The notes beneath the pieces were generated by a model. The model did not search any database. It saw only the letters and a list, made by a program, of their open reading frames with translations, and was not told the origin of the DNA. DNA of 64,000 nt from Mixophyes australis (lineage: Eukaryota; Chordata; Amphibia; Anura; Limnodynastidae), in assembly GCA_036250195.1 (NCBI GenBank), contig JAVHZZ010000004.1, positions 146,458,729 through 146,522,728 on the forward strand. Direction: 5' to 3'. The translations under genes were made by a program, and so were the position numbers. Below, piece after piece: positions 37,371 through 49,125 of this stretch (positions are counted from its first letter, which is position 1; every line of letters begins with the position of its first letter).

Positions 37371-37563
37371 CAGGGTTTCCCAAACCCAGTCCTCAGGGCT
37401 CCCTAACAGTGCAGGTTTTCCATATCTCCTTGCTGGAGCACAGGTGTATTCATTACTGACTGACACATTGTAACAGATCCTCAGGTGGTCCTAATTATGT
37501 CACATGTGATCCGGAAAACCTGCACTGTTGGGGAGCCCTGAGGACTGGGTTTGGGAAACCCTG
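37371..37563. mobile_element. hAT MITE with 8-bp target duplication
   Basis: The long inverted ends start CAGGGTTTCCCAAACCCAGT and include the block GTCCTCAGGGCTCCC. The duplication aactagat is exact at 37363-37370 and 37564-37571. The 193-base length, CAG ends and 8-base duplication fit hAT. No coding sequence. Confidence 0.93.
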
Positions 37564-38079
37564 AACTAGATCACATCATTTAAATTGGTATTAGTAGCTA
37601 TTGGGTCTCGGCACAGGATCTACAGCTAACTATTCCAGTAATACAATGTACAAGGCTCAGTAAGGGATAGCTGCTATAAAAGAGCAAGCTTATGTTTGTT
37701 TATTTAATGGTGCTCTTTTCTTTTGGGGGAATATGGTCTAGAACTTTTTATTAACGAGAAGAATTTTTACTTTTTATATCCATGAACCCTGGGCACATTC
37801 TGTTTGAAAATTTCTAACTCTGGAATTAGACACTGTGTACAAATGTAGTCAAATTTATAATAATGATATAGTCAGTCAGAGAAAAGGATTTGTCTGTCCT
37901 CCCTCATTAATTGTTAGAAGCAGATATGGATGCAAATTAACACTGACATTTTTGTCCTGACATGTCTGTTAGGAACCCAAACAATAGTTTAGAATAAGAC
38001 ATACAAAAATATGCCAAAGTATATGCAACATAAAATGTAGTGATATGTGATTGTCACCTGGACAGCTTCAATGCACTTT

Positions 38080-38660
38080 GTCATACATTCTACAATCATG
38101 CTGAACTCATTGTAGGGATGTAACAACACTGTTCCATGACCAATTCCATCAGCTGATGATCTACTTATGATGATGGTAAACATTGACTGAGCCAGTGCAG
38201 AATCTAACATAATCGTTCAATTAGGTTGAGATTTGGTGATTGGGGACATGGTTTACATAGTCTTTATTTTCAGCAAGCAATTTGGTAACCACTGATGTCA
38301 TTGTAGGACATTACCATAGGATGGAAGTAATTAGGATGGGCATTTATACTGTCCTCTAATGAAATAAGTAGACCAAGACCATGCCAAGTAAATGCATCCC
38401 ACAATAACCGGATTTCCATAACTCTGCAATGGAAATAAAGAAGTCTGTAGTGTGCATCTGTTTTTTGAGAACTAGGTTAAGTGTGACTGACTCGTATGAT
38501 CGTTCTTCACTACTCTGTAGACCACAGTCTGGGTCTGTTTGCACTTGTTTACTTGCAACTGTAAGCTTGAATACACTGCAACCCAACAGTAGTGATAGGT
38601 CATGATGGACTGTACTTGATGACACTGTCTGTTCGTGTTCCAGACTCATTTTCAGACAAA
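38080..38660 (-). mobile_element. Probable decayed Tc1/mariner-derived repeat, minus strand
   Basis: On the + strand, phrases such as gagatttggtgattggggac, taggatggaagtaattagga and accaagaccatgccaagtaa recall the complement of a common fish/frog Tc1-type transposase repeat. Minus-strand frames are broken into short pieces. Assigned from memory of the repeat style only; limits and class are uncertain. Confidence 0.3.
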
Positions 38661-41386
38661 TGACTTAGAATATTGTTGTCTACACTCCTGGGGTGTGCAG
38701 GAAACTCCCAGACTCTCATGAGATCAGGCAAGTCTGCTGCAAAGTTGGTGGAGGACATGACTTAAATCAAATCAAAACAAAAACCCATACCTGTGAGGAA
38801 ACTCCTGCTTTCAATATACTTTTTATCTTGTACACAAGTGTTTTTATTTTGGCAGTTCCAGACATACATTTAGGACCAAAATTCAGAAAATTATATTAAA
38901 TATTGTGTATTAATTTTGAAGCATATTATTTGCAAATTATTATTATTACAAATTCACAAGAGTTGCAAACCATACTTGCGAATTTAATACATTTACAAAT
39001 ACATTTTATGAATCTTTAATTTTATCATTATTAGAATAACTTCTCTACCTGTCTGACGATATTTACCAATATTTAGTGGTCATTTTGGGCTCACTCAGTT
39101 TTAAGATTAATAATTTAAAAGTTTTAATACAGTACTGTAGTATTGTTACATTGTGTTAATGAGATGTTCCTGCCAAGTATATAAATTAGTTTGTACTCTG
39201 TTCTGGTACTTACATTGCACCAGTTGGGCATCATTGGCACATAACCCTTTTTAGCTACATTGCCCCATTGTTTCATTGGCTGCACACAAATCCAGAGTAA
39301 TCCAAATACAGAAGCTCTGTCCTCATCTGTGGGACCCGCCGTATGCAGATCACAAAGAGGAGGCCGAGCGTGCACAGGTAAGTATTAAAGATGTTTCTCA
39401 TGCAGGTGAGCTGCGAGTGCGGTAGTCCTGAATAGATGACCTCACTGCCTTTTTTTAATGTTTTACAATTTTGGCCTGTGCATCATTAGACTGCAGCTTT
39501 CACACAGTCTACCTCTGCTGAACAAGCTAGTTGTGCAACCTTCAGCATGGCTTTACTCCTACTTCCGTCTGACCTGGAGGACGTTTCTAGTACACAAGTA
39601 GCCATTAGAGGTTTGTCTATCCCAGTAGGGTAGGCCGATGGGTGGGTTGGGAGTGCTAGTTTATGCAGCTGTTTTGAAGCATATAGAGTGAGAGGCTGGA
39701 TCTGTAGAACGTGGAATAACGTAGTTAGGTGTGCACGATTTTTGAGTGTATGGCCCTATCTACGACACTAGGATTTCAATCTTCTTGCAGCTGTTCTACC
39801 CATTATTAGTAAGCTTTTCTACCCACATAAATAATCTGCTACACTTTGTAGTCCTCCAACATTGAAAATGAAATGCAGACAATGTAGCCCCTGCCTCTTC
39901 TCACACAGTGTTACTGATTTGATATGTCTAAACACTCACATTTCTAGTATCAGGCCTCATTATGCAGGGTTATGTGTGATGGTACGCCACTGTACTGCAC
40001 TGTGATGCCTCCTATTTGGACATCATTATACAGTGCTATTGTCGGGAACAAAAGTGGCAAACAAGTGTGCCATTGACTGCGTGTCTAGTTAGATGTCGGA
40101 GGATTTAGGGTTAAGGAGGTTTGGCAGGGATTATGGGTTGCAGAAACCCGGGTGGGATGAAGTTTTGGCTATTTATATTAACACAGGTCTCGCCTTGTAC
40201 AGAAAGATAGCTGCTTTCCCTTGCTCATTCCCTCTGTCATTTTTATTTTCCTGTGTCACAGCAGCCTATTGGTGGCTGGCATACAGAAAATGTTTGTATT
40301 GTTACTGGATAATTGAATAAAATTGATAATTATCATACGGCAAGGATATCTGTAATTGTGTGTAAAAATAATAAAGCTATGGTATGCCTTTCACCAACAG
40401 TAATATAATTTTTGCATTTGTTTGACGTGGTGGTTTAAGGAATCAGGGTTAGTGTTGGAGGGTTCTGCATTCATATGATATACTATACAGTTTAATACAG
40501 TCACTGTGGTCCACCCTAACCTCCCTGCCCCATTATTGTTATACGATTGCATTGTACAGTTATCACATATGGCACAATAATAATGCGGCAGGAAGGTCAG
40601 GATATAGCAAGTGTTAGGATAGTACTGTGCTGCACTGCCTTCCATATTTTCATGGTCTGTGAGGTTGTTCTCCCTGAACCTTCCATCTCCTGACCGGTGA
40701 CTTCTGCACATCTCAGCCCTCTACATAGTGTAAAAACCTTATGTAAGCTGTCTTCTGTACTTTTTCCTTTGTGTACAGTCCTAGTAACCCATTAAAAGCC
40801 GTAGTGAACCCTGCTCTGCTCAGTAGAATGGATGGAGCCAGTCTTCCTGACAAGCATTTGCTTGTTCTCATTAAACACTAGCAGACAGCCTGATAAACGA
40901 GGACACGCATGTTGCTTTAGAGTTGTTTTTCCTCTGTGAAATGTCTCAGATTTAAATGTCTTTTTAAAAGGGAACATCAAATTCCCAGACATATCTGTTC
41001 TCCAATTATAGCTGCTGTTTAGTATATTGGCTTTAAACAGCATACATCAATCTATTAATTAGCCGCGCAGTATTATACCCCTAGGACATGTTACACGGCA
41101 TGTACGCGTGCCAGCTTCTACTTTTTTTTCTTTTTAAGCTTTTTTTTGGGGAAACGTAAACCGGCATAGAAATTTTAGCTTTTTTATACAACCTGTCCCT
41201 ATCAAAAAAAGGAATTACTGTACCATGTATATATGGTTTGATGCTCATTCAAAGCAGATGGTCAAAATCCTTAAATGGCAGCAGTGTCTGGGGTTTTGAC
41301 ATTATTTTTAATAAAAGTAATATATTTTATACACTTGCTTTATCATTTCTGAATATGTAAACAATTTGGCCATGCAGGCCTTATAC

Positions 41387-41661
41387 CATGCTTGCCTACT
41401 TTTGGCAAATTGTATCCGGGAGAGGGGCGTGTCTAGAGGGTGGGAGGGGGTGGGGCACGGCCAATTGCGTCACTGTGGCCCTGTGACAAATATGCCGTTT
41501 TGTCGCAGGGGCGGGACCAAAATGACGCGATTCACCGTGAATTGCGTAATTTTTGCCCCGCAATTGCGGGATGCGGGAGACTTCCCAGCTCTCCCGGGAG
41601 TCCGTGAGACCGACCCGAATTTCGGGAGTCTCCTGATCATTCCGGGAGAGTTGCAAGTATG
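41387..41661. mobile_element. Palindromic MITE, CATACTTGCCAACTCTCC family, copy 3
   Basis: Ends catgcttgcctact and gagttgcaagtatg. The interior shares gcggg-accaaaatgacgcg, ttgcgtaatttttgcc and gacccgaatttcgggagtct with the copies at 12244 and 32905. It lies 300 bases upstream of an SND1 exon. Confidence 0.78.
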
Positions 41662-41957
41662 CCTTTTACATACTGGAGAAAAACATGGCATTTATCTCTA
41701 GTGCAAGTAGCTAGAATACCCGCTATCAAATAACATGCCTTCATTGCTGAAATGCTAGTAGGTATTTTAATTCCTGCTCTTTAGTGAATGTTTATTATGG
41801 TACCAGAAACAAATGATCTCCATAATGGTAGAGGTATAGCTGCCTCCATTGTCATGTGGATGCATCTACCATGTGTACATAGACTTATGCTTGCCTCATC
41901 TTGCCTCAAATGGCATTAGTGAAAGTTTAGAGCTTTTCTGTTTTGTTGTTTCAATAG

Positions 41958-42027
41958 GTACCGTGCCCGTGTGGAGAAGGTTGAGACGTCTTCCAAGGTT
42001 CATGTATTTTACATCGATTATGGAAAT
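41958..42027 (+). CDS. SND1: SND1 exon (Tudor domain, aromatic cage)
   Basis: Acceptor tttcaatag and donor gtgagt. The first base completes the tryptophan codon, and the exon ends in phase 0. It encodes [20 protein letters not shown] then YGN. The first Y, the two tyrosines of FYIDYGN and the final N correspond to human Y746, Y763, Y766 and N768, the residues that form the dimethylarginine cage, so ligand binding should be retained. Confidence 0.97.
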
Positions 42028-44834
42028 GTGAGTATTCGCTACTCAACATTTATTGCAGTATCGAGTGTATAAAACATTAGCTTAAGAAGATTGTATTATC
42101 CATACTCTTTTCAAGAGGTCACACTTGGTAGATTTGTTTGTCTTCATGGAGTGTGTGATGATGAAGACTTTGTACAAACGTGAATGATGAATTGAACATC
42201 AATTATGAAAAAATGTAAAAATATACCCCACTAACAGAAGCTTCACTTATTGCCATGCCAACTGTCAAAATGAAGGTAAGAATCTTCGCTCTGTAAGCCC
42301 CTGGTCTTTGATCCAAATGGAGGCAATACTCCAGTAAAACATTGTCTGTTTTGAATCACTTTCAGACCTCATATTTGCAATCAGACTTGCTCCCATGTAT
42401 GTTAGCACGATCTTGTGTGCTAGTGGCGGTAGACCTGTATTCTCTGTTTAGCTACAAAGATGTTTAATACATTTATCTGCCTTGTCTGCCAACTACATGG
42501 TTTTGAAGTGGGGGTCAGCAGCAACTTTGACCTCCTCAGACCCATTAGGGCTAGTTGCAGCCCAGGGTGCCAAAAATAGTAAAGCATATTACACATAAAG
42601 CCGCAGCAGTACTTTATAAACTAGCAGATTTGTATTTTTACTTATGCATTTATACTCCTGTAATATGGGAAGATACCCTGGTGGTTGTAGATGCAACAGA
42701 CTAGAATTGGCCAGAGCATATGATTCCAATTATCTACATGTGTACTACATAGCTGCAGTTAGGCACTGTTATCCACAAATCCAATTTGGTTTGATCCCTC
42801 TATACCCCATGTACAGGAGATGTTTTCTATGTAAATACAGCTGCTAACGCCTAAGAAGGTGTTGGCTAAAGAGCACAAGTTTAAATTTCAGGTGATTTGA
42901 TAAACTGCACAAGGCCTCAGATGCAGTGATTTTCAGCAGTTTTGTTAAAGGAGGAGATGTCTGCAATATCTCCTGCGTTACAGCATTCATAAATTAGGAG
43001 ATTAAACATTGCTATGATTCTCTGCAACATTATGCTTCATGGATCAGCCCCTTAATCAGAGGTTGTGATAATGCATATCTTTACATTGAGACTTTTAAGC
43101 TTCATTGTATTAAAACTGTTTTGTATGCATTCGTTACTGACCCAACATCAACTGACAGTGACCTCACCTGAATAGCTGTTAATAATATTATATTCAAAAT
43201 CGTTAACCCGCAGAAGGAATTAGGAAGCGGACTCTTTCCCTTGTGTCTTTCCAAGCTCGGGAGGAGATCTAAATCTCCCAGGTCTATGGCTAATATATAT
43301 TACGTAAATAAATTTCCTTCATAGTCCCTTAGGGCTCCTAAAAAGCACTCAATGTAATATATTCCCTCAGACTGAATCTTTCGTCTCTGCCGCATTGTGA
43401 AGTGGGGCCGAGCCTCCTGATAGAGCAAATCTGGTCTGTTGGCAAACAAACGAAACAATTACCAGCATTAAGAAATATGAACTTTACCAACACCAGAAAG
43501 AGCAGTCTGTGAGCATAACAATTATTTCTGCAATTACATTTATGTATTTAATGTAGCAGAGCAATCTCTAATAGATGACCTGTGTGCTATTTTCTTTCTC
43601 GTCCTGCTCTTGTGTGCTGTATGACTCTCTAGATACTTTATCAGAGAAATATGCAGGGGAGCAGAGAATGTGGATGCTACCAGGCCCAAATAAATGTCAG
43701 TTGAATCTGTAGGTTGTGCTGTGATTTCCCTACAGCATTTTATACTAGTTTTTTTGTCATTTGGTGTGGAGCGGGTTTTGATTGGGGTTTCCTGGCATGG
43801 TACCACACCTTGGGATGTCCTTTACCTGTTTTGCGTTGGAGACCTCAAGGTCATGGAATATCCAGTGTTTAGAGCCTGAAAACAAAGTGCACAGCATTCT
43901 TTCTTACCTCTGACCACAATATTACATGTAAAGTAATTGAACTCCCTGTTTACAAAACACAGTTTAAGGTTTTTATTTATATGCAGATGGTTTATATTTA
44001 TATACAGATATACAAGCTACTCACAGCTAAACAGAGATCTGTCAAAGCACAGACTGCCCACGTAATTCTTAGCCATAGTGCACTATTCATTGCAATTAAC
44101 TTTATCTGTAAGTGTCGCCACTCCTGAGTAATGTATGTTGTAATTCTGCAATGATTGTCTACTATTTTTTTTGTAGTTTTTCATTCAAAATTTTCCATAC
44201 ATAACCACTATTGTCTCGTTGAGCAAAGCTTATATATGGCTCTTAGTTAGCATTCAGATTTTTTATTTAGTTTAGTTGTTTTCTCAGAATAGCCCACTTC
44301 TTAACATTCTATTGCGTTTATCACTTCATAACATGGTTTTAATCTGTCTGCTTTTTCTCTTGTAAATAGAGCGATGCATTCCTCCTCCTCAGTGTGGGCA
44401 GGCGCTGGCCGCAGGCTGCTCAGCAGGGCAGCTATGAACTTGCAGCAAAGATACCGCTTCGGCCCCCAGCCTGCCCCACAGCTAATATGTATTTTTGTTC
44501 TTGACATCGTTTCATCTCCCAGCTGCCGGCAACAGCCCTCAGCTTATGATTGCAAAGATTAATCCATTCGTTGTAACCTCTGCTTGAATGAGTGCTTTTA
44601 GGGATTTACAGTTTGTTTATATAAAGTTAAATACTATATAATACACACATACAAATTATTTGAATATATGGATGGTGGACTGATGTGAGCGCAATATTTC
44701 CTGTAATGTTGCCGACTGTGATCTGCTTCTCCTACAGTTGCATCACTTTACTTTGCGCTTAACTCGCACCTGTGTTTATAAACTATTTGTGACTGTGATG
44801 TAACTGTTTTTTTAATGTTTTCATATCTCTGCAG
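42028..44834 (+). other. SND1: SND1 intron of 2.8 kb
   Basis: Donor gtgagt and acceptor atctctgcag. No recognised transposon. A compact GC-richer stretch around 44340-44600 stands out from the AT-rich surroundings and is listed as a possible conserved non-coding element. The rest holds only short chance frames. Confidence 0.85.
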
Positions 44835-44948
44835 AGAGAGGTTTTGTCCTCCACCCGACTGGGACCCCTTCCTACATCTTTCAGTATTCGTACACTCCCG
44901 ACACAAGCTATAGAGTATTGTTTTGCCTTTATCCAAGTGCCACATGAT
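44835..44948 (+). CDS. SND1: SND1 exon (end of Tudor, start of C-terminal SN half)
   Basis: Phase 0 at both ends, 38 codons: [20 protein letters not shown], then [18 protein letters not shown]. It matches the vertebrate SND1 segment NREVL..TRLG..P.FS.R.LP.QA.EY.FAFIQVP. The preceding exon ends YIDYGN, giving the conserved YGNREVL junction. It closes the Tudor barrel and begins the second half of the split SN fold. Confidence 0.97.
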
Positions 44949-45034
44949 GTGAGTATAAAATTAGATAACAAAGGTACCAAACGCTGCATGAGAAATGCTG
45001 ATGATCCCTGATAATTGTTGCCTGGTCCTTGCAG
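44949..45034 (+). other. SND1: SND1 intron of only 86 bases
   Basis: Donor gtgagt and acceptor tggtccttgcag. It is free of repeats. It contains tgatgatccctgat but lacks the spacing of a C/D snoRNA. Confidence 0.95.
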
Positions 45035-45238
45035 GAAGATGCCCGTACTGATGTGATTGATAATGTTGTGCGTGACATTCAAAACACTCAGTGCCTGCTG
45101 AATGTGGAGTATGCTGGTGCAGGCTGTCCGCACGTCACCCTGCAGTTTGCAGACTCCAAGGAGGATGTCGGTCTTGGTCTGGTGAAAGAGGGCCTGGTTA
45201 TGGTAGAGGTGCGCAAGGAGAAGCAGTTCCAGAAAGTG
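45035..45238 (+). CDS. SND1: SND1 exon (C-terminal SN half)
   Basis: Phase 0, 68 codons. It encodes [20 protein letters not shown], then [40 protein letters not shown] and KEKQFQKV. It is nearly identical to vertebrate SND1, which has [13 protein letters not shown] and [17 protein letters not shown]. It forms the C-terminal part of the fifth SN-like fold, which in this family lacks the nuclease catalytic set. Donor gtgagt. Confidence 0.98.
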
Positions 45239-46567
45239 GTGAGTAAACCTTAAATATTTGTTAGATGACCATTTATTCTCTTACTACTCAGGGCTTTGTT
45301 GCACCGTGTGAAATTATTTGGCCGCTGACAAAGGGCACCCCCTTTATTTCTCCTTGCATCTGTTATTCACCCATATTGGCAACTTTAGAAAAAACATTTC
45401 AGGGAGATTGAGCAAAGTACACCCAGGCACTGGATAAGGCCTGATGGATGAGTGTCCTGCGTCGCTCACTGGCCAGTGTAATTGGTGCCGTCCACCACCA
45501 GGTGAAATATAAATATGTGTTTATTGGAGATGTTCACCGCATCTTTGACAACCTCACAGGTCACAATATTATTTTCATACACTTTCAAACAAAGACTGCA
45601 GCAGTTCTTGCCAGTGATAAGAAGAAGACCATTGTCATGCCTAGGCATAAGACCAAAAAATCCACCTCTTATGTGTGCAATTATTTTTACCCAAATCCTG
45701 ACAACAGTTGTCTAGCCATTTGTAGCATTGTAAAGCCACAGTCAGTAGAGGTAGAGGGACCTAAGCCATCTAGGAACCTAATCCATGTTACGCCATTTGA
45801 AGCGAGTTCATGGAAAGCTTTTGTGAAAATCAGAAACTTTTATGTTAAAAAATAACAACAAGCAATCCAGCATCAACTACCTCCCTTCTCTCAGCTAGAT
45901 CCCAGCTCCTGCAATCTACACCCACAACACCTTAATTATCAATATCTTCACAAGTGATTGGAGTTAGTCCTGCATCCAAGTTTTTAAGGCGAGGTGACTC
46001 CTCCCCTATCCAGGAGTCCTCAGAAGAATCCTTGAGCGTTAGGCCCACTGCTGCTGCTGAGGGTGGATCTTCGACCCAGAAGCAGACCAAGAAGAAGACT
46101 ACTAGTAGTTTACAACAATTGACTGTTAAACCTTTGCAAGAGGAAGCAAGTATGAAAGCTGTCACCCAGTCGCAAAGCGGATCACAGACTCCATGGCAAC
46201 TATGCTAGTATTAGATCTGCATCTAATATCCACTATTAATGCCGCTGGTTTTAGACAGTTAAGGTCTTCTGTCCCTGTTACCAAATTCCGTCACGACACC
46301 ATTTTACTAGAAAAGCTATTCCTCACCTGTACCAGAAGGTTCGTAAAAAATGTAATTGTTGGGCTACAAAATGCCATTCTACCAACTGTACACTTAACCA
46401 CAGATATGTGGACAAGTGGAACTGGGCAAACTAAAGATTATATGACTGTCACAGCCCACTGAGTTGGTGATTCGCCTTTACCAGCAGGGACAGCAGCAAC
46501 ATGTACCCAAGAACGTCGCATTTTTCAGAGGCAGGCTACTCTGTGTATCATCTGCTTCACTAAGAGG

Positions 46568-46568
46568 C

Positions 46569-46605
<37 letters not shown>

Positions 46606-47040
46606 GATCAACGTAGCTTTGTAAGGCACCACAGTGCTCCACAGCGCTGTACAGTAGGGGAGACAAGGACATACATAAAATAAGACATACGTAAAACAAG
46701 CGCAGACAAAATGAATGGAGACATGAAAACAAAGGGTATGGAGGACCCTGTTCATTACAGAGCTTACATTCTAAAGGGAATAGGGCACAGCTGAAACAAG
46801 AGGAGCGAGTGTGGCTCATAGTGGAGATTGGGATAGTTGTGAGGATGCATTAGTGTGAATAGTGTTATCGAGGATAAGGTCACCTCTAAAAAAGGGATGG
46901 GTTTTCAAAGAGCATCTAAAGATTTGAAGGCTGTGGGAAAATCTGAGCGTGGTAGGGAATTCCATAAGTGGGGAGCAGCACGGGAGAAGGCTGGAGTGAG
47001 AGGTGGTTATCAGAGATGAGACAAGGCGCAGGTCAGAGGT
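46568..47040 (-). mobile_element. LINE 3' end (L2/CR1-like style) inserted in the hAT gene
   Basis: The hAT coding sequence is interrupted here. Read on the minus strand, the insert encodes a fragment around LWNSLPR with TAFKSLDAL and KPIPF further on, like the C-terminus of LINE reverse transcriptases. A non-coding tail with tgtacagcgctgtggagcac follows, and it ends in an (ATA)n/(ATT)n run (46569-46605 on the + strand). A 3' microsatellite tail is typical of L2/CR1-like elements. It is 5'-truncated. Confidence 0.6.
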
Positions 47041-47929
47041 AATACCGCTGACAACCTGTTTGAAAAACTAAGGGATGTCATTGCAACATGGCTTATCCTG
47101 CTTGGATCTCCTGAGAATATGTGAATTCTGATAACGTCACCAATATTGTTAGAGCATTACAGAGGGGGGAATTCCATCACATTCCCTGTTTTCCTCACAC
47201 AATCAACTTGGTGGTACAGAACTTCTTAAAAAAAATGACAGTGTCATGCAGGAGATGCTGTCTGTGTCCCGAAATATTAAGGGTAATTTCGGGATACTTT
47301 CCGTGTTGTGCACGGTGCTGAAACCACTCGAAGTAGTCACCTGTGAAGATAGTGCAGACACTGTTAGCTTGAGTTAAGTGATTCCCCTAATTAGACTTGA
47401 AAAGCAGCAAGAGAAACTGAAGGAGAAATTAAACAATGCAATTCCGCTAATTATGTTGGACTTTTGTAGATTAAGTACTTTATTCGCTTAGCCAGAACCC
47501 AAGAGTTATCAACATCTTGAAATCAGATCGTTGCATTTTGGCAACTGTGCTTGATCCTAGGTATAAGAGCTATGTATTTTCTTTCTTTCCAACTGACCCA
47601 GATCTCAAGAGATGCAATGAGCTGCTGGTCAGCAAGCTGACAGCTCAAGTGGTACGTGACACAATGATGTCTCCTTCAGTTTCTCTGGAAATTGCTGCTA
47701 GGAAAAACTTAGCTTTCCCAAGACACCCAGTGGTGGTGCAGAGGAGTCTGCACAACATTTTGACATTTGGTGAAAATGATGACAGTGTAGATTGCAGGTG
47801 CTGAGATTTAGCTGAGAGAAGGGAACTAGCTGATGCTGGTATGCTTTGTAATATTATGGGTAGAATGGCATGTTGGCAATTTTATGTTTTTGGACAGTAA
47901 ACTTCCACCATTATTAGAGAGGTGTTTTT

Positions 47930-48560
47930 TCTTTAAAAAGGTACAAGCCTTTTATTTACATTTTTGTTTCCCTGACATAAAACCACTATGTACTTGAACA
48001 TAGACTTTAGCACATAAGGTAGAGGGATTAGTATCATCATGACTGAGACTGGAGACAAGAGTGACAAGAACAATACCACCCCTCCTGTTTCTGTATGAGC
48101 TATGGCACAGTAGAATGTCACTGGAGACTTTTAAGAACACTGACAGGCCTATTATTACAATTTCTGTTTCAGCACTGAAACCTGCCACCTCTCCTGTTTC
48201 TGTGTGATCTATGGTACAGTAAAATGTAACTGCAGATTTAGAAGACCAAGCCTGCCAGCCCTATTATTTATATTTTAGCAATGACAATTAGCAATGGAGC
48301 AGTGAAGCTCTCCTCTTTGTGTGTAATGTATGTCACTGTACAATTTGACAGAAAATTCAGAAGACAAGCCTGCCAGACCTAGTATTTTTGTATTTCAGCA
48401 ATGACAATTAGTAATGGAGCTCTCCTGAATGTCACTGGAGACTTTGAAGAACACTGCTACCCCTCCTCTTTCTTTTCTACCTATGACGCTGCCCAACTGC
48501 ACTAGAGACTACCATGAACTGTGCTACCCCTTGTGTGTCCCTCTGTGAAATGGCGCTGGA
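47930..48560. repeat. Diverged tandem repeats of about 113 bases
   Basis: Phrases such as cctattattacaatttctgtttcag, cctattatttatattttagc and ctagtatttttgtatttcag recur about every 113 bases (near 48148, 48259, 48377). So do versions of ctcctgtttctgtgtgatctatgg. They lie in the 3' non-coding part of the hAT relic. Confidence 0.6.
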
Positions 48561-48743
48561 TTGCCGTGCAGTGTGGTACTTCTAGAATCAAAAACTCGTG
48601 AGATCCAATGACGTTTTGCCTTGTTTTCAATTCCGAGTCTGTGCGAAAGTACTGAGCCGGCTCTGTTCGGTACTCGGATCTACTAAGTTCGTGTGTGTGT
48701 CGCTTCTCGGGAAACCGAGCCTGAGCAATCTTTACTGTATATG

Positions 48744-49105
48744 CAGTGCTTTTTTTGTAAGAAAAAGATGCCAGAACTCATCTCTTTCTGCCCCCTCGTT
48801 TTCTGCGCCTCCTTCCCCACTTTCTGTAGTCTGTACTTCTATGCTTCTTTTCTCGCTTCTCTGCTTGTTTGATTGCGGCTCCTCTCACTGGCAGCATCGT
48901 GATGTCATGACGCTGCCGGAGCCGGCAGCTAGCACAGGGGACACACTAAGATGCGGTGCTGCACTGTTGCAGCACCACAAAGAAAAAAAAATGATAGCAG
49001 TCGCAAACATCAAATGTTGAAAAGTTAATTTTAAAACTTGGAAAATCTGTCGAAAAAAGGTGCCGAACTCTGTTTCGGTGCGTTCCATGACAAAAAAAAA
49101 GTTGT
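48744..49105. mobile_element. Probable hAT MITE
   Basis: The left end CAGTGCTTTTTTTGTAAG and the right end GACAAAAAAAAAGTTGTG are imperfect inverted repeats. A gatgccagaactc/ggtgccgaactc phrase sits just inside both ends. The target duplication is unclear (tgtatatg versus tgtgtaca). Confidence 0.5.
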
Positions 49106-49125
49106 GTGTGTACATACATACCCAG

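Larger units (their letters stand above)
34437..41957 (+). other. SND1: SND1 intron of 7.5 kb
   Basis: Donor gtgagt and acceptor ttgtttcaatag. It contains hAT MITEs (36115, 37371), a Harbinger-type MITE (36803), a decayed Tc1-like piece (about 38080-38660) and a palindromic MITE (41387). The stretch 34850-35850 is unique in the window and looks repeat-like but could not be assigned. 38900-41380 holds no recognised gene. One exon-like open segment at 39312-39377 is discussed in the findings. Confidence 0.85.
45400..48740 (+). pseudogene. Broken hAT (BED-finger) transposase gene
   Basis: Fragments in order: a BED-type zinc-finger start, MPRHKTKKSTSYVCNYF then SCLAICSIVK (45636-45740), where the expected W and last C of the finger are changed to C and V; a linker; LDLHLISTINAAGFRQL and HLTTDMWTSGTGQ (46200-46460), the latter around the first catalytic aspartate; then, after a LINE insertion, NSDNVTNIVRALQRGEFHHI and CFPHTINLVVQNFLKK (47124-47231); then ILATVLDPRYKSYVFSF (47535-47585). 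These motifs in this order are typical of hAT transposases. Stops, frameshifts and an internal deletion disable it. The 3' part (47930-48740) is non-coding terminal sequence with diverged internal repeats. Confidence 0.85.

Noticed and set aside
44980..45020. C/D snoRNA in the 86-base intron (TGATGA and CTGA present)
   Set aside because: The C-like and D-like boxes are adjacent rather than at opposite ends and no terminal stem forms.
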